A DNA stretch of 64,000 nucleotides, taken from CAVTPU01 sp963736695 (GTDB lineage: Bacteria; Actinomycetota; Actinomycetes; Mycobacteriales; Micromonosporaceae). The stretch covers positions 3,224,001-3,288,000 of the forward strand of contig CAVTPU010000004.1 of NCBI GenBank assembly GCA_963736695.1. Reading direction: 5' to 3'. Shown here piece after piece: positions 42,501 to 52,006 of this stretch. The position numbers were made by a program, and so were the translations under genes. The notes under the pieces were generated by a model. That model saw only the letters and a program-made list of their open reading frames with translations, made no database searches and was not told where the DNA came from. How positions within the stretch are numbered: position 1 is the first letter of the stretch; each line of letters starts with the position of its first letter.

Positions 42501-45500
42501 AACGAATCCTGCGGGATCTCTTCGCACAGGTGCTCGGCGCGCCACAGGTCGGTGTCGACGACAGTTTCTTCGACCTCGGCGGCGACAGCATCAGCTCGAT
42601 CCAACTCGTGAGTCAGGCGCGCCGGGCCGGGCTGCTCATCACCCCACAGGAGATCTTCCGAGCCAAGACCGTCAGCGGTCTGGCTGCGGTCGCGGGCCGG
42701 GTCGCCGCGGCCACGCCCGCAGTTGCGCGCGACGTCGTCGGTCCGGTTCCCGCGACGCCCATCATGCGATGGTTGCATCACAACCGCATGCCCATCGAGA
42801 CCTTTCACCAGTCCACCGTGCTGCAGGTGCCGGCCGGTCTCGCCGCCGCCGACCTCCTCGCCGCGCTCCAGGCCGTCATCGACCACCACGACATGGTGCG
42901 CACCCGCTTGTCGGGCCCGGTCGACGACTGGGTGCTCGATGTGACGGCGATGGGCGCCGTGCGCGCCGACGACCTGCTGCACCGAGTCGACGCGCGGGAC
43001 GCCGACGACGCCCAGATCGCCGACGAGACGACACGTCAGACGCGATCGGCGATCGGCCGGCTGGCGCCAGCTGAGGCAGTGATGCTCCAGGCGACGTGGC
43101 TCGACTGCGGCGCCGAACGACCGGGGCGACTCATTCTCGTCATGCACCACCTCGTGGTCGACGGTGTCTCCTGGCGAATCCTCATCGGCGACCTCGAGGC
43201 GGCCTGGGTCGCCGCGTCGACCGGAGCGGCCGTCGTCCTCGACGCCGTCGGCACCTCGTTTCGGGAGTGGAGCGAACTGCTCGCGGCCGATGCGATCGCC
43301 GACCGGGTCGACGAGGTGGAACTGTGGTCAGAGGTCTCTGGGCAGGCCGACCCGCGACTCGGATCCCGTCGTCTCGACCCCCAACGTGACGTGCGGGGCA
43401 CCGCCGGCCGGGTGGAGACCGTCCTGCCGCCCGCCCTCACCGAGCTGTTGTTGACCAGGGTCCCGGCGGCGTTTCACGCCGGCGTCAACGACGTGTTGTT
43501 GACCGCGTTGGCGTTGGCCGTCGCCGACTGGCGAGGCGACGGGGCCGGGGTGCTCATCGGTTTGGAGGGACACGGCCGGGAACAGTTCCGCGCCGACGTG
43601 GACCTTTCGCGCACAGTCGGCTGGTTCACCACCGTCTTCCCGGTCTTTCTCGCCCCCGGCGAGGTGAAGTTCGCCGATGTCGTCGAGGGCGGCGCGGGTG
43701 CCGGCTCGGCGCTCAAGCGGGTCAAGGAGCAGCTGCGACGCCTGCCCGACCACGGACTCGGGTTCGGCATGCTGCGCTTCCTCAATCCGGAGACCGCCTC
43801 GGCGCTCGCCGGACACCCGGCTCCCCAGATCGGGTTCAACTATCTCGGCCGGTTCACCACCGCACAGGCCCAGAACTGGGCCATTGTGGACGGTGCCGGG
43901 GCGCTCGGCGAGGATGGCGACCCGACCATGCCGCTGCCATATGTGCTTGACGTCAACGCCGTCACCGAGGACGGTCCGGACGGGCCACGACTCTCGGCTA
44001 CCTGGTCGTGGGCGGGGGAGATCCTCGCCGAGACCGACGTGCGGGCCATCGCCGATCGGTGGGTTCAGGCGCTCTCCGGCCTGAGCCGGCACGCGCAGTC
44101 CGAGGCCGCCGGCGGACACACTCCGTCGGACTTCCCGCTCGTCACCGTCGACCAGGCGGAGATTGAGCGGTTGGAGGCGGCCTATCCGCAGCTGAGCGAC
44201 GTGCTGCCACTCGCCCCGCTGCAGGAGGGAATGCTCTTCCACACCACCTATGACGAGCAGACCCTCGACGTCTACAACGTGCAGTTGGTCGTCGACCTCG
44301 CCGGTGAGATCGATGTGCTCGCGTTGAAGGCGGCCTCGGCGGCGTTGCTGCGCCGACACCCGAACGTCGCGGCGGCGTTCGGCTACACGGCCACCGGTGC
44401 GCCGGTGCAGGTGCTCACCGGGTCGAGCGCGCCCACGTGGCACGAGTGCGACCTGTCGACGCTGGGAGCGGCCGAGAGGCGGGCCGAGCTCGACCGGCTG
44501 ACCGACGAGGACCGCACGCGCCGGTTCGACCTGAGCCGGCCGCCCCTCATGCGGTCGACTCTGATCAAGCTGGCCGCCGACCGACACCGGTTCTTGCTGA
44601 CCAACCACCACATCGTCTCCGACGGCGCGTCGATGCCGGTGGCGCTGAGCGAATTCTTCGCGGTCTATCGGCAGGGCGGCGTCGACCGACTGCCCCGTCC
44701 GGCCGCATATCACAGCTATCTGGCGTGGCTGGCGGCCCAGGACAGCGACGCGGCGCGCGAGGCCTGGCGTGGCTCACTGGCCGGACTTGAGGCGCCGACA
44801 TTGGTCGCCGTCCACGCCGACGCCGCCGTGGGACAGCTGCCCCAGCAGGTCACCATCGAGCTCACCGACGAGCTCACCGCCGCGCTCGGCGCGTGGGCGC
44901 GTCGGCACGGGGTCACCATGGCCACGGTCTTTCAGGGAGTCTGGGCGCTGCTGCTCGCCGGCCACACTGGACAGACCGACATCGTCTTCGGCAGCACCGT
45001 CGCCGGACGCTCGCCCGAGGTGGCCGGCATCGAGTCGATGGTCGGCATGTTCATCAACACCGTGCCTGTGCGGCATCGGATCGATCCGGCGGAGACGTTC
45101 GCGCGGATGCTCGTCCGACTCCAGGACGAGCAGGCGGGGCTCATGTCCCACCATCATCTCGGCCTCGCCGAGATCCAACAGGCCGCCGGACTCGGGGCAC
45201 TATTCGACACGGTCGTCGTCGTCGAAAACCAGATGGTCGACCTCGATGCCGTGCGTCACCTCGGAGACAACCTGCGGGTCGTCAATCTGGAGACCCGCGA
45301 CACCACCCACTATCCGATCAGTCTGTTGGTGGTGCCCGGACGACGTCTGCGGCTCCGATTGGACTATCTGCCGCAGGTGTTCGCCGCCGCCGAGATCGAC
45401 CGGCTCGCCGACCGCCTGCGCCGCCTGTCGGCCGCCGTGGTGGGCGAGGACCGGCCGGTCGCCCGCGTCGACGTGCTCGACCCCGGCGAGCGGGCCCGGG

Positions 45501-48500
45501 TGCTCGCACTGGGGGGCGGAGCGGTTCGACCGGTTCCGTCGGGCACGGTCCCCGAGCTTTTCGAAGCGCAGGTACGGCGTACACCCGAGTCGGTTGCCTT
45601 GGTCTTCGGCGACGTCTCGTTGACCTATGCCGAGCTCAACGACCGGGTGAATCGGCTCGCGAGGCTGCTCATCGGCGCGGGCGTCGGCCCGGGCGACATC
45701 GTGGCCCTGATGGTCTCGCGCTCGGTGGAGACCATCGTGGCGCTTCTCGCCGTGCTCAAGGCCGGTGCGGCCTATCTGCCGGTCGACCCCAACTATCCGG
45801 CCGAGCGGATCACCTATCTCATCGACGACGCCCGGCCGGCCTTGCTGATCACCAACGGTGTCCAGGTCGAGGCGGAGATCGACGCCACCGTGCCGATCCT
45901 GTTGGTCGGCGCCCCGGCGACGCGGCACGCGTTGGCCGATCTGGCCGGTTCGAACCCGTGTGACGAGGAGCGGGTCCGGCCACTGTCCGAACGCGACGCC
46001 GCATACGTCATCTATACCTCGGGGTCAACCGGGCGGCCCAAGGGCGTCGTCGTCGAGCACGCGAGTGTCAGTCGTCTCGTGACCGACCAGATCGAACGTT
46101 TCGCGGTGGGCTCGCAGACCCGGCTGCTGCAGTTCGCGTCGTTGAGTTTCGACGCCGCGGCGTGGGAGATCGCCACCGCGCTGTTGTGCGGCGGCCAACT
46201 CATCCTGGCCACCGACGACGATCGGCAGCCCGGCGCCCCGCTGGCTGCGCTCATTCATCGTCACGGGGTCAACCTGGTGAGCCTGCCGCCCAGCGTCGTC
46301 GGGGTCTTCCCCGCGGAGACGACGTTGCCCCAGGACCTCACGTTCATCGTGGCCGGCGAGGCCTGCCCGCCGGAGCTGGTGGCGCGCTGGGCCAACGAAC
46401 GCAAGATGATCAACGCGTACGGGCCGACCGAAGCGACCGTCTGCGTGACGATGAGCGATCCGTTGACCGCCGAGCGTCGCCCACCGATCGGTCGCCCTCT
46501 GGCCAACAGTCGTCTCTATGTGCTCGACGGAGCGCTGCGGCCGGTCGGCGTGGGCGTCGTCGGCGAGCTCTATATCGGTGGCCCACAGGTGGCCCGGGGA
46601 TATCTCGACCGTCCGGGCCTGACCGCGCAACGGTTCGTGGCCGATCCGTTCAGCTCCATCCCCGGTGCCCGGGTCTATCGCACCGGTGACCTCGTGCGGT
46701 GGACCGAGGACGGACAGCTCGACTACGTCGGGCGCGGCGACGACCAGGTGAAGATCCGCGGCTTCCGGATCGAGCTCGGCGAGATCGAGGCCGCCGTGCG
46801 ATCGGCCGCCGCGGCCACTCAGGTGGCAGTCATCGTGCGCGAGGACCGGCCGGGCGACCGTCGGCTCGTCGCCTATGTCGTCCCCGAGACGAGAACCCCC
46901 GAACCGAGCGAGGTGCGGGCGGGCGTCGCGGCGGCGCTGCCCGAACACATGGTGCCGGCCGCCATCGTCACCGTGGCCGCTCTTCCCCTGACCGCCAACG
47001 GGAAACTCGACCGAGCGGCGTTGCCGGAGCCCGCCTATGGCAGCGGCGCTCCGTCCCGCCCACCGGCGACCGAGGCTGAGCGGCTGCTCTGCGACCTCTT
47101 CGCCGAGATCCTCGGGGTCGGCGAGGTCGGCGTCGACGCCAACTTCTTCGCCCTTGGCGGACACTCGCTGCTCGCCACCCGACTGATCAGCAGGCTTCGC
47201 TCGATCCAGGGTGTGGAGCTGCCCGTACGGGCGCTGTTTGAATCGCCGACACCGCAAGCCCTGGCTCGTCAGCTCACGTCGGGGTCGACCATCCGGCCCG
47301 CGCTGGTGGCGCACACGCGCCCCGATCAGCTGCCGTTGTCGTTCGCGCAGCAACGACTGTGGTTCCTCAATGAGCTCGAAGGCCCCAGCCCCACCTACAA
47401 CATCCCGACTGCGGTTCGGCTCTCCGGTCCGCTCGACCGGGCGGCGCTGGCGCAGGCCATCACCGACGTCTGCGTCAGGCACGAGGCGCTGCGGACGGTC
47501 TTTCCTGAGGACGACGGGCACCCGCGGCAATCGATCCTCGAACCCGGCTCGCTGCCGGCCATCCTCAGCGTGGTCGAGCATGTGGCCGGCGACCTCGACG
47601 AGGCGATCATCGCCGCCGCGGCCCGTGGCTTCGACATCGCCGCCGAGGTGCCGGTGCGGGCCACCTTGTTCGCGGCCGAACCGCACGAGCACGTGCTGCT
47701 GGTGGTGCAGCACCACGTTGCCGGTGACGCCTGGTCGCTGGCACCGTTCTATCGCGATCTGGCCGTCGCCTACGCCGCGCGGTGTGCGGGCCGGATGCCG
47801 GACTTCTCCGAGCTGCCGGTGCAATACGCCGACTACGCGTTGTGGCAACGTGAACTGCTCGGTGACGAGTCCGACCCGCAGAGCCTGGCCGCCGGACAAT
47901 TGACCTTCTGGCGCGAGACGCTGGCGAATCTGCCAGCCCAGATCGATCTGCCCCTTGACCGGCCCCGGCCAGCCGTCGCCACCTACGCCGGCGACCTGGT
48001 GGAGTTGCGGCTCTCCGCCGCGATTCATCGGGAGATCTCCGCGCTCGCCCGATCGTGCGGCGCGACGGTGTTCATGGTGCTGCAGGCCGCACTCGCCGCA
48101 CTGCTCACCAAGCTCGGCGCGGGAACGGACATCCCACTCGGCACGCCGATCGCCGGTCGAACCGACGAGGCACTCGACGATCTCGTCGGGTTCTTTATCA
48201 ACACGCTGGTGTTGCGGTGCGACACCTCAGGAGACCCGACCTTCCGGCAGCTCGTCGAGCGGACCCGCGATGTCGACCTCGCCGCCTACGCCCATCAGGA
48301 CGCGCCGTTCGAGCGAGTGGTCGAGGCCGTCAAACCGGTGCGCTCCATGGCCCAGCAGCCGCTCTTTCAGGTGATGATCTCGCTGAACAACACCGCCGGG
48401 GTGCGCGTCGACTTGGCGGAGCTGCGGGGCGAGCTGATTGCCGTGCCAACCGGAACGGCCAAGTTCGACCTGTCGTTCGACCTCACCGAGTCGATGGACG

Positions 48501-51500
48501 ACGACGGACTGCCGGCCGGCGTCGGCGGCTACATCGAATACAGCACCGACCTGTTCGACAAATCCACAGTGGAGCGGATCGCCGGTCTGCTCGGCCAACT
48601 CGTCGAGCGGGCGGTGGCCGCGCCGGACGAGCCGCTGCGCCGGCTCAGCCCGCTCACCACAGCCGATCGGCACCGGCTGCTGATCGAGTGGAACGACACG
48701 GCGCGGTCCGATCCCGACGCGGCCGGGCTGGCCGACCTCATCGAGGCGCAGGTGCGGCGGACCCCTGACGCGCCCGCGGTGGTCTCCGGCGGTGTCACGC
48801 TCACCTTTGGCGAGCTCAACGAGCGTGTGAACCGGTTGGCGCGCACCCTGGTGACCTGCGGGGTCGGACCGGATCGGGTCGTCGCGATCGCGTTGCCCCG
48901 GTCGGCGGAGCTGATCATCGCGGCGCTCGCGGTCATCAAGGCCGGGGCGGCATATCTGCCGCTCGACCTCAACTATCCGGCGAACCGGATCGCCTTCATG
49001 CTCGACGACGCGGCGCCGGCACTCGTGGTGACCACCAGCGAGATCGCCGCGACCAGAGCCGATCTGAACGCCGTCGCGCAACTTGTCGTCGACGACCCGG
49101 CGGTCGAGCTCGACCTGCGCTGTCAGCGGTCGGCCGATGTGGTCGCATGCGACCTGATCGGCATTCGCTCCCCGGAGCACGTGGCCTATGTCATCTATAC
49201 CTCCGGCTCGACCGGGCAGCCCAAGGGCGTGATGGTGACTCACGGCGCCATGGTCAACTTGCTGCGGGACATGTGTCGCCGGGTCGGTGTGTCGCCGGGC
49301 GACCGGTGGCTGGCGGTCGCGACATTCGGGTTCGACATCTCCAACCTGGAGATCTTCGCCCCGCTCCTGACCGGCGCGACGCTGATCTTCACCGACGCCG
49401 ATGAGGCGCGCGATCCCGGTGCGCTCGTCGCCCGAGTCGTCGAACACGCGGTGACGATCATGCAGGCCACCCCGACCCATTGGCAGGCGGTGCTGGCGAC
49501 CGACGGCGTCGACCTCAGCGGAGTTCGGGTGATCACCGGCGGGGAGGCGTGCAGTGCCGATCTCGCCGCCGAATTGCGGTCGGCGGCGGCCAGTGTGCTC
49601 AACGGATATGGCCCGACGGAGACAACGATCTATTCGACGGCCGGTCCGGTGACCGGTGAGCGCGTCGGCGCTCCGACCATCGGCCGGCCCATGGACAACA
49701 CCCGGGTCTATGTGCTCGACGATGACCTCAACCTGGCGCCAATCGGCGTCGTCGGCCACCTCTTCATCGCGGGAGCCGGCCTTGCCCGGGGCTATCTGGG
49801 CCGACAGGACCTGACCGCGGACCGGTTCGTCGCCGACCCCTTCGGGGATCGGCCGGGAGGCCGGATGTATCGCACCGGAGACCTCGCGGCCTGGACCGCG
49901 GACGGCGAGTTGCGCTTCATCGGTCGGGCGGACCGCCAGGTGAAACTTCGTGGCTTCCGCATCGAGCTGCCGGAGATCGAGGCTGTGCTCCGTTCGCACC
50001 CCGACGTCGCTGACGCGGTGGCGATGGTTCGCGAAGACCGGCCGGGTCAGCGGCGTCTGGTCGGCTATGTCGTCGCCGACGATTCCGTCGACTGTGGACC
50101 GATTGGCCTCGACTCGGCGGCACTGCGAGCCCACGCGGCCGCCGCGCTGCCGGAATATATGGTGCCGGCGATGCTGGTCTCGCTGCCGGCCCTGCCGATG
50201 ACCAGCAATGGCAAGGTCGACCAGAACGCACTGCCCGCGCCGACCCAGCACGAGCAGGCATCGGTGACCCGGGACCCGATCGGAGTCGAGAAGACGCTGC
50301 ACGCGATCTTCGTCGAGGTGCTGGGCGTGCCGCATGTCGGCGTCGATGACAGCTTCTTTGACCTCGGCGGCGACAGCATCATGACGATCCAGTTGGTCAG
50401 TCGGGCCCGAAAGCACGGCCTGCGGATCAGTCCACGTGACGTCTTTGCGCATCAGACCATCGGCGCGCTCGCGCGGCTCGACGACCAACCGGCCGCCGTC
50501 GCGGCAGACCCGGTCGACGGCGTCGGCCCCGTGCCGATCACCCCGATCGTGGCCGGCCTGCGGGCCAAAGGCGGTGGCTTCGAGGCATATCACCAGGCGA
50601 TGGTGCTGCACACCCCGGTCGGGGTCGATGGTGAACTTCTCACCGCCGCACTGCACCGCCTCACCCACCATCACGACGCGCTGCGTCTGGTTCTCACCCG
50701 CACGACCGACGACTGGGCGCTGCGAGTGGCGCCACCCGAGCCCGCCGGCCCGATCGTGACCACTGTGGATGCGCGGCAGGCGAGCGCGCCCGAACTGCGT
50801 CGGCTCGTCGGCGAGCACAGGGTGGCCGCGTCCGGCCGACTCGACCCCGAGCGTGGAGTCGTCTTGCAGGCCGTCTGGTTCGATCTAGGCTCCGAACGCG
50901 CCGGTCGCCTCCTGCTGGTCATCCACCACATGGCGGTCGACGGAGTGTCGTGGCAGATCATCATCGATGACCTCGCGCAGATCGCCGAGGCGCTGCGGCG
51001 CGGCGAAGAGCCGACGGTGCCGTCGGTCGGGACTCCGTTGCGATCATGGGCCGCTCTGCTGCACACAGAGGCCGCCGTCGCGGCCCGGGTGGCGGAGCTG
51101 CCGGTGTGGACCGGTGTCCTCACGCACCCCGATCCGCTGGTGGGCAAACGGTCTCTCGACCCGGTCGTCGACCTCGCGTCAACCGCGCGCAGCTGGGAAG
51201 TGATGCTGCCCGCGGAGCGCACCAAAGATCTGTTGACGACAGTCGTCTCCACCCTCCGGGTGGGGGTACGCGACGCGCTGCTGACCGCGCTCGCGCTCGC
51301 GATCGGCGGTTATCGAACCGATCACGGGCTCGGCGAGGCGACCGGCGTCCGGGTGATGCTCGAGGGTCACGGTCGCGAACAACTGCGACCCGACATCGAT
51401 CTGACCCGAACCGTCGGCTGGTTCACCACGGAATTTCCGGTGCTCGTCGACCCCGGTCACGTCGATGAGGGGGAGATCGTCGATGGTGGGCCATCGCTCG

Positions 51501-52006
51501 CGGCGGCCACCCGCGACGTCAAGGAGCAGCTGGACCAGGTGCCGGACAACGGTCTCGGATTCGGGTTGCTGCGTCACCTCAACGCCCAGACCGGCGTGGC
51601 GCTCGCCCAGACCGGCGGCCATCCGCAGATCGGCTTCAACTATCTCGGCAGGTTCGGCGCCGACTCCGGTGACTGGTCAATCGACTTCTCTGCGCTGGCG
51701 GTGGCCGCCGGCGCAGATCCGACGATGCCGTTGCCGCACGCGTTGACGCTGGACGTCTTCATCGCCGATCAGCCCGACGGGCCGCGGCTGCACGCCGTGT
51801 GGGTGTGGGCTGGCGACGTCATCGCCGAGTCCGACGTGCACGATCTGGCGAACCAGTGGCTGCGATGTCTTGACGCGATCATTCGGACCGCGTTGACGCC
51901 GGGCGCCGCGCGACTCACCCCGCGTGATCTGACCCTGGCGACGCTGACCCAGGACGAGATCGACGAATTCGAGAACGACCTTGCTGACTGGGGAGACTCG
52001 CTATGA
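39566..52006 (+). CDS. Three-module nonribosomal peptide synthetase (C-A-PCP-E / C-A-PCP / C-A-PCP-E)
   Basis: This 4146-residue NRPS has ten domains readable in order. Module 1: starter-type C (about 10-435, HHALWDA at 139), A1 (about 460-960), PCP with LGGDSI (Ser1008), and epimerase (HHLVVDGVSW at 1194). Module 2: DCL-type C (about 1540-1965, HHIVSDG at 1681), A2 (about 1985-2490), PCP with LGGHSL (Ser2534). Module 3: LCL-type C (about 2590-3010, HHVAGDAWS at 2716), A3 (about 3045-3560), PCP with LGGDSI (Ser3604), and epimerase (HHMAVDGVSW at 3787). Specificity residues read by eye are DIWEVTADD for A1 (E278 and two Asp could suit a cationic side chain such as Dap), DAWSIAAVC for A2 (Phe-like), and DILQIGGIY for A3 (Gly-like, yet followed by an epimerase). 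C-domain types agree with the placement of E domains. AGGAG lies 10 bases before ATG 39566. The stop overlaps the next NRPS start. Confidence 0.95.
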   Translation: MANDREVLLPLSAGQLEMWNAQQFDPANPMFNMGGWLDIRGPLDERLFESAMVQVVRESDCLRARFVDDVGVVSQSLEPLTASPLARLDLRDAADPESAARAWVLDELARPFDMVRPPLYRFCLATLSNDRSLLLVIVHHALWDAFSGGLFAQRLAIIYSAAALGLPDRQPPLPELRALVEDEREYARSERFGLDRDFWADRFPETPELVSWSDRPFASAHTFLRVSGELDGPASDQLREAAWRSRVTWPTLVIAATALYTHRVTGVRDVLLTLPVNGRVGAVARATPGMRANFLPLPVSFDPTLTRDRLLRDVADAVGATLKRQRYRGDLVRRHMGVAGDDQRPFGPSINVVPYGSEFRFGPCLATMHEISSGPVNDLQITAFETATATIGINFTANPLLYSEDELAAHRRRFATLLNGLCDAAPDAAVSQLDVVDEAEYHQVLVEWNQTERFGGFAGVVERIRSVAWERPQAPAIEDGDAVVTYAELVGRASAVTRGLRDRGVGPETLVGILGDPGARFIANALGVIGSGAAFVPLDPGAPIARTAGLIRDNGIRMLLVGPECAEVASEVVASGLAATAASPVELLVTDDHADPDDDLAPLVGREDDLAYVIFTSGSTGQPKGAMVHRRGMVNHLLAKVEDLYLSAADRIVQNAPLTFDIAIWQMFAALIVGGVTRVVPRTVAADPDQLLSIVADDRVSVLEVVPSLLRAALDNVDAGAPMVALPELRWMVVTGEALPPDLCLRWISRYPGIPLVNAYGPTECSDDVTHAFISEPGDLPDGRVAIGRAVRNTSLYVLDDGLRPVPPGGAGELYVGGVGVGRGYLRDRSKTALAFVADPFAMGSGARMYRTGDRVRSRLDGQFEFVERRDHQVKIRGHRIELGEVESGLRGLPGVSDVAVDVRTDAQGNKRLVAYVVARDTTRLRAMAAEVLPGYMVPAVFVDMDALPLTANGKLNRKALPEPTIQATAGRAPQTPTERILRDLFAQVLGAPQVGVDDSFFDLGGDSISSIQLVSQARRAGLLITPQEIFRAKTVSGLAAVAGRVAAATPAVARDVVGPVPATPIMRWLHHNRMPIETFHQSTVLQVPAGLAAADLLAALQAVIDHHDMVRTRLSGPVDDWVLDVTAMGAVRADDLLHRVDARDADDAQIADETTRQTRSAIGRLAPAEAVMLQATWLDCGAERPGRLILVMHHLVVDGVSWRILIGDLEAAWVAASTGAAVVLDAVGTSFREWSELLAADAIADRVDEVELWSEVSGQADPRLGSRRLDPQRDVRGTAGRVETVLPPALTELLLTRVPAAFHAGVNDVLLTALALAVADWRGDGAGVLIGLEGHGREQFRADVDLSRTVGWFTTVFPVFLAPGEVKFADVVEGGAGAGSALKRVKEQLRRLPDHGLGFGMLRFLNPETASALAGHPAPQIGFNYLGRFTTAQAQNWAIVDGAGALGEDGDPTMPLPYVLDVNAVTEDGPDGPRLSATWSWAGEILAETDVRAIADRWVQALSGLSRHAQSEAAGGHTPSDFPLVTVDQAEIERLEAAYPQLSDVLPLAPLQEGMLFHTTYDEQTLDVYNVQLVVDLAGEIDVLALKAASAALLRRHPNVAAAFGYTATGAPVQVLTGSSAPTWHECDLSTLGAAERRAELDRLTDEDRTRRFDLSRPPLMRSTLIKLAADRHRFLLTNHHIVSDGASMPVALSEFFAVYRQGGVDRLPRPAAYHSYLAWLAAQDSDAAREAWRGSLAGLEAPTLVAVHADAAVGQLPQQVTIELTDELTAALGAWARRHGVTMATVFQGVWALLLAGHTGQTDIVFGSTVAGRSPEVAGIESMVGMFINTVPVRHRIDPAETFARMLVRLQDEQAGLMSHHHLGLAEIQQAAGLGALFDTVVVVENQMVDLDAVRHLGDNLRVVNLETRDTTHYPISLLVVPGRRLRLRLDYLPQVFAAAEIDRLADRLRRLSAAVVGEDRPVARVDVLDPGERARVLALGGGAVRPVPSGTVPELFEAQVRRTPESVALVFGDVSLTYAELNDRVNRLARLLIGAGVGPGDIVALMVSRSVETIVALLAVLKAGAAYLPVDPNYPAERITYLIDDARPALLITNGVQVEAEIDATVPILLVGAPATRHALADLAGSNPCDEERVRPLSERDAAYVIYTSGSTGRPKGVVVEHASVSRLVTDQIERFAVGSQTRLLQFASLSFDAAAWEIATALLCGGQLILATDDDRQPGAPLAALIHRHGVNLVSLPPSVVGVFPAETTLPQDLTFIVAGEACPPELVARWANERKMINAYGPTEATVCVTMSDPLTAERRPPIGRPLANSRLYVLDGALRPVGVGVVGELYIGGPQVARGYLDRPGLTAQRFVADPFSSIPGARVYRTGDLVRWTEDGQLDYVGRGDDQVKIRGFRIELGEIEAAVRSAAAATQVAVIVREDRPGDRRLVAYVVPETRTPEPSEVRAGVAAALPEHMVPAAIVTVAALPLTANGKLDRAALPEPAYGSGAPSRPPATEAERLLCDLFAEILGVGEVGVDANFFALGGHSLLATRLISRLRSIQGVELPVRALFESPTPQALARQLTSGSTIRPALVAHTRPDQLPLSFAQQRLWFLNELEGPSPTYNIPTAVRLSGPLDRAALAQAITDVCVRHEALRTVFPEDDGHPRQSILEPGSLPAILSVVEHVAGDLDEAIIAAAARGFDIAAEVPVRATLFAAEPHEHVLLVVQHHVAGDAWSLAPFYRDLAVAYAARCAGRMPDFSELPVQYADYALWQRELLGDESDPQSLAAGQLTFWRETLANLPAQIDLPLDRPRPAVATYAGDLVELRLSAAIHREISALARSCGATVFMVLQAALAALLTKLGAGTDIPLGTPIAGRTDEALDDLVGFFINTLVLRCDTSGDPTFRQLVERTRDVDLAAYAHQDAPFERVVEAVKPVRSMAQQPLFQVMISLNNTAGVRVDLAELRGELIAVPTGTAKFDLSFDLTESMDDDGLPAGVGGYIEYSTDLFDKSTVERIAGLLGQLVERAVAAPDEPLRRLSPLTTADRHRLLIEWNDTARSDPDAAGLADLIEAQVRRTPDAPAVVSGGVTLTFGELNERVNRLARTLVTCGVGPDRVVAIALPRSAELIIAALAVIKAGAAYLPLDLNYPANRIAFMLDDAAPALVVTTSEIAATRADLNAVAQLVVDDPAVELDLRCQRSADVVACDLIGIRSPEHVAYVIYTSGSTGQPKGVMVTHGAMVNLLRDMCRRVGVSPGDRWLAVATFGFDISNLEIFAPLLTGATLIFTDADEARDPGALVARVVEHAVTIMQATPTHWQAVLATDGVDLSGVRVITGGEACSADLAAELRSAAASVLNGYGPTETTIYSTAGPVTGERVGAPTIGRPMDNTRVYVLDDDLNLAPIGVVGHLFIAGAGLARGYLGRQDLTADRFVADPFGDRPGGRMYRTGDLAAWTADGELRFIGRADRQVKLRGFRIELPEIEAVLRSHPDVADAVAMVREDRPGQRRLVGYVVADDSVDCGPIGLDSAALRAHAAAALPEYMVPAMLVSLPALPMTSNGKVDQNALPAPTQHEQASVTRDPIGVEKTLHAIFVEVLGVPHVGVDDSFFDLGGDSIMTIQLVSRARKHGLRISPRDVFAHQTIGALARLDDQPAAVAADPVDGVGPVPITPIVAGLRAKGGGFEAYHQAMVLHTPVGVDGELLTAALHRLTHHHDALRLVLTRTTDDWALRVAPPEPAGPIVTTVDARQASAPELRRLVGEHRVAASGRLDPERGVVLQAVWFDLGSERAGRLLLVIHHMAVDGVSWQIIIDDLAQIAEALRRGEEPTVPSVGTPLRSWAALLHTEAAVAARVAELPVWTGVLTHPDPLVGKRSLDPVVDLASTARSWEVMLPAERTKDLLTTVVSTLRVGVRDALLTALALAIGGYRTDHGLGEATGVRVMLEGHGREQLRPDIDLTRTVGWFTTEFPVLVDPGHVDEGEIVDGGPSLAAATRDVKEQLDQVPDNGLGFGLLRHLNAQTGVALAQTGGHPQIGFNYLGRFGADSGDWSIDFSALAVAAGADPTMPLPHALTLDVFIADQPDGPRLHAVWVWAGDVIAESDVHDLANQWLRCLDAIIRTALTPGAARLTPRDLTLATLTQDEIDEFENDLADWGDSL

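Noticed and set aside
48700..50220. Firm assignment of glycine to A3
   Set aside because: The downstream epimerase and DCL condensation domain contradict it, so it is reported as a conflict instead.
48227..50818. 863-aa minus-strand frame inside the NRPS gene
   Set aside because: Long antisense frames are expected opposite GC-rich coding sequence; the plus strand has clear A, PCP and E domains here.
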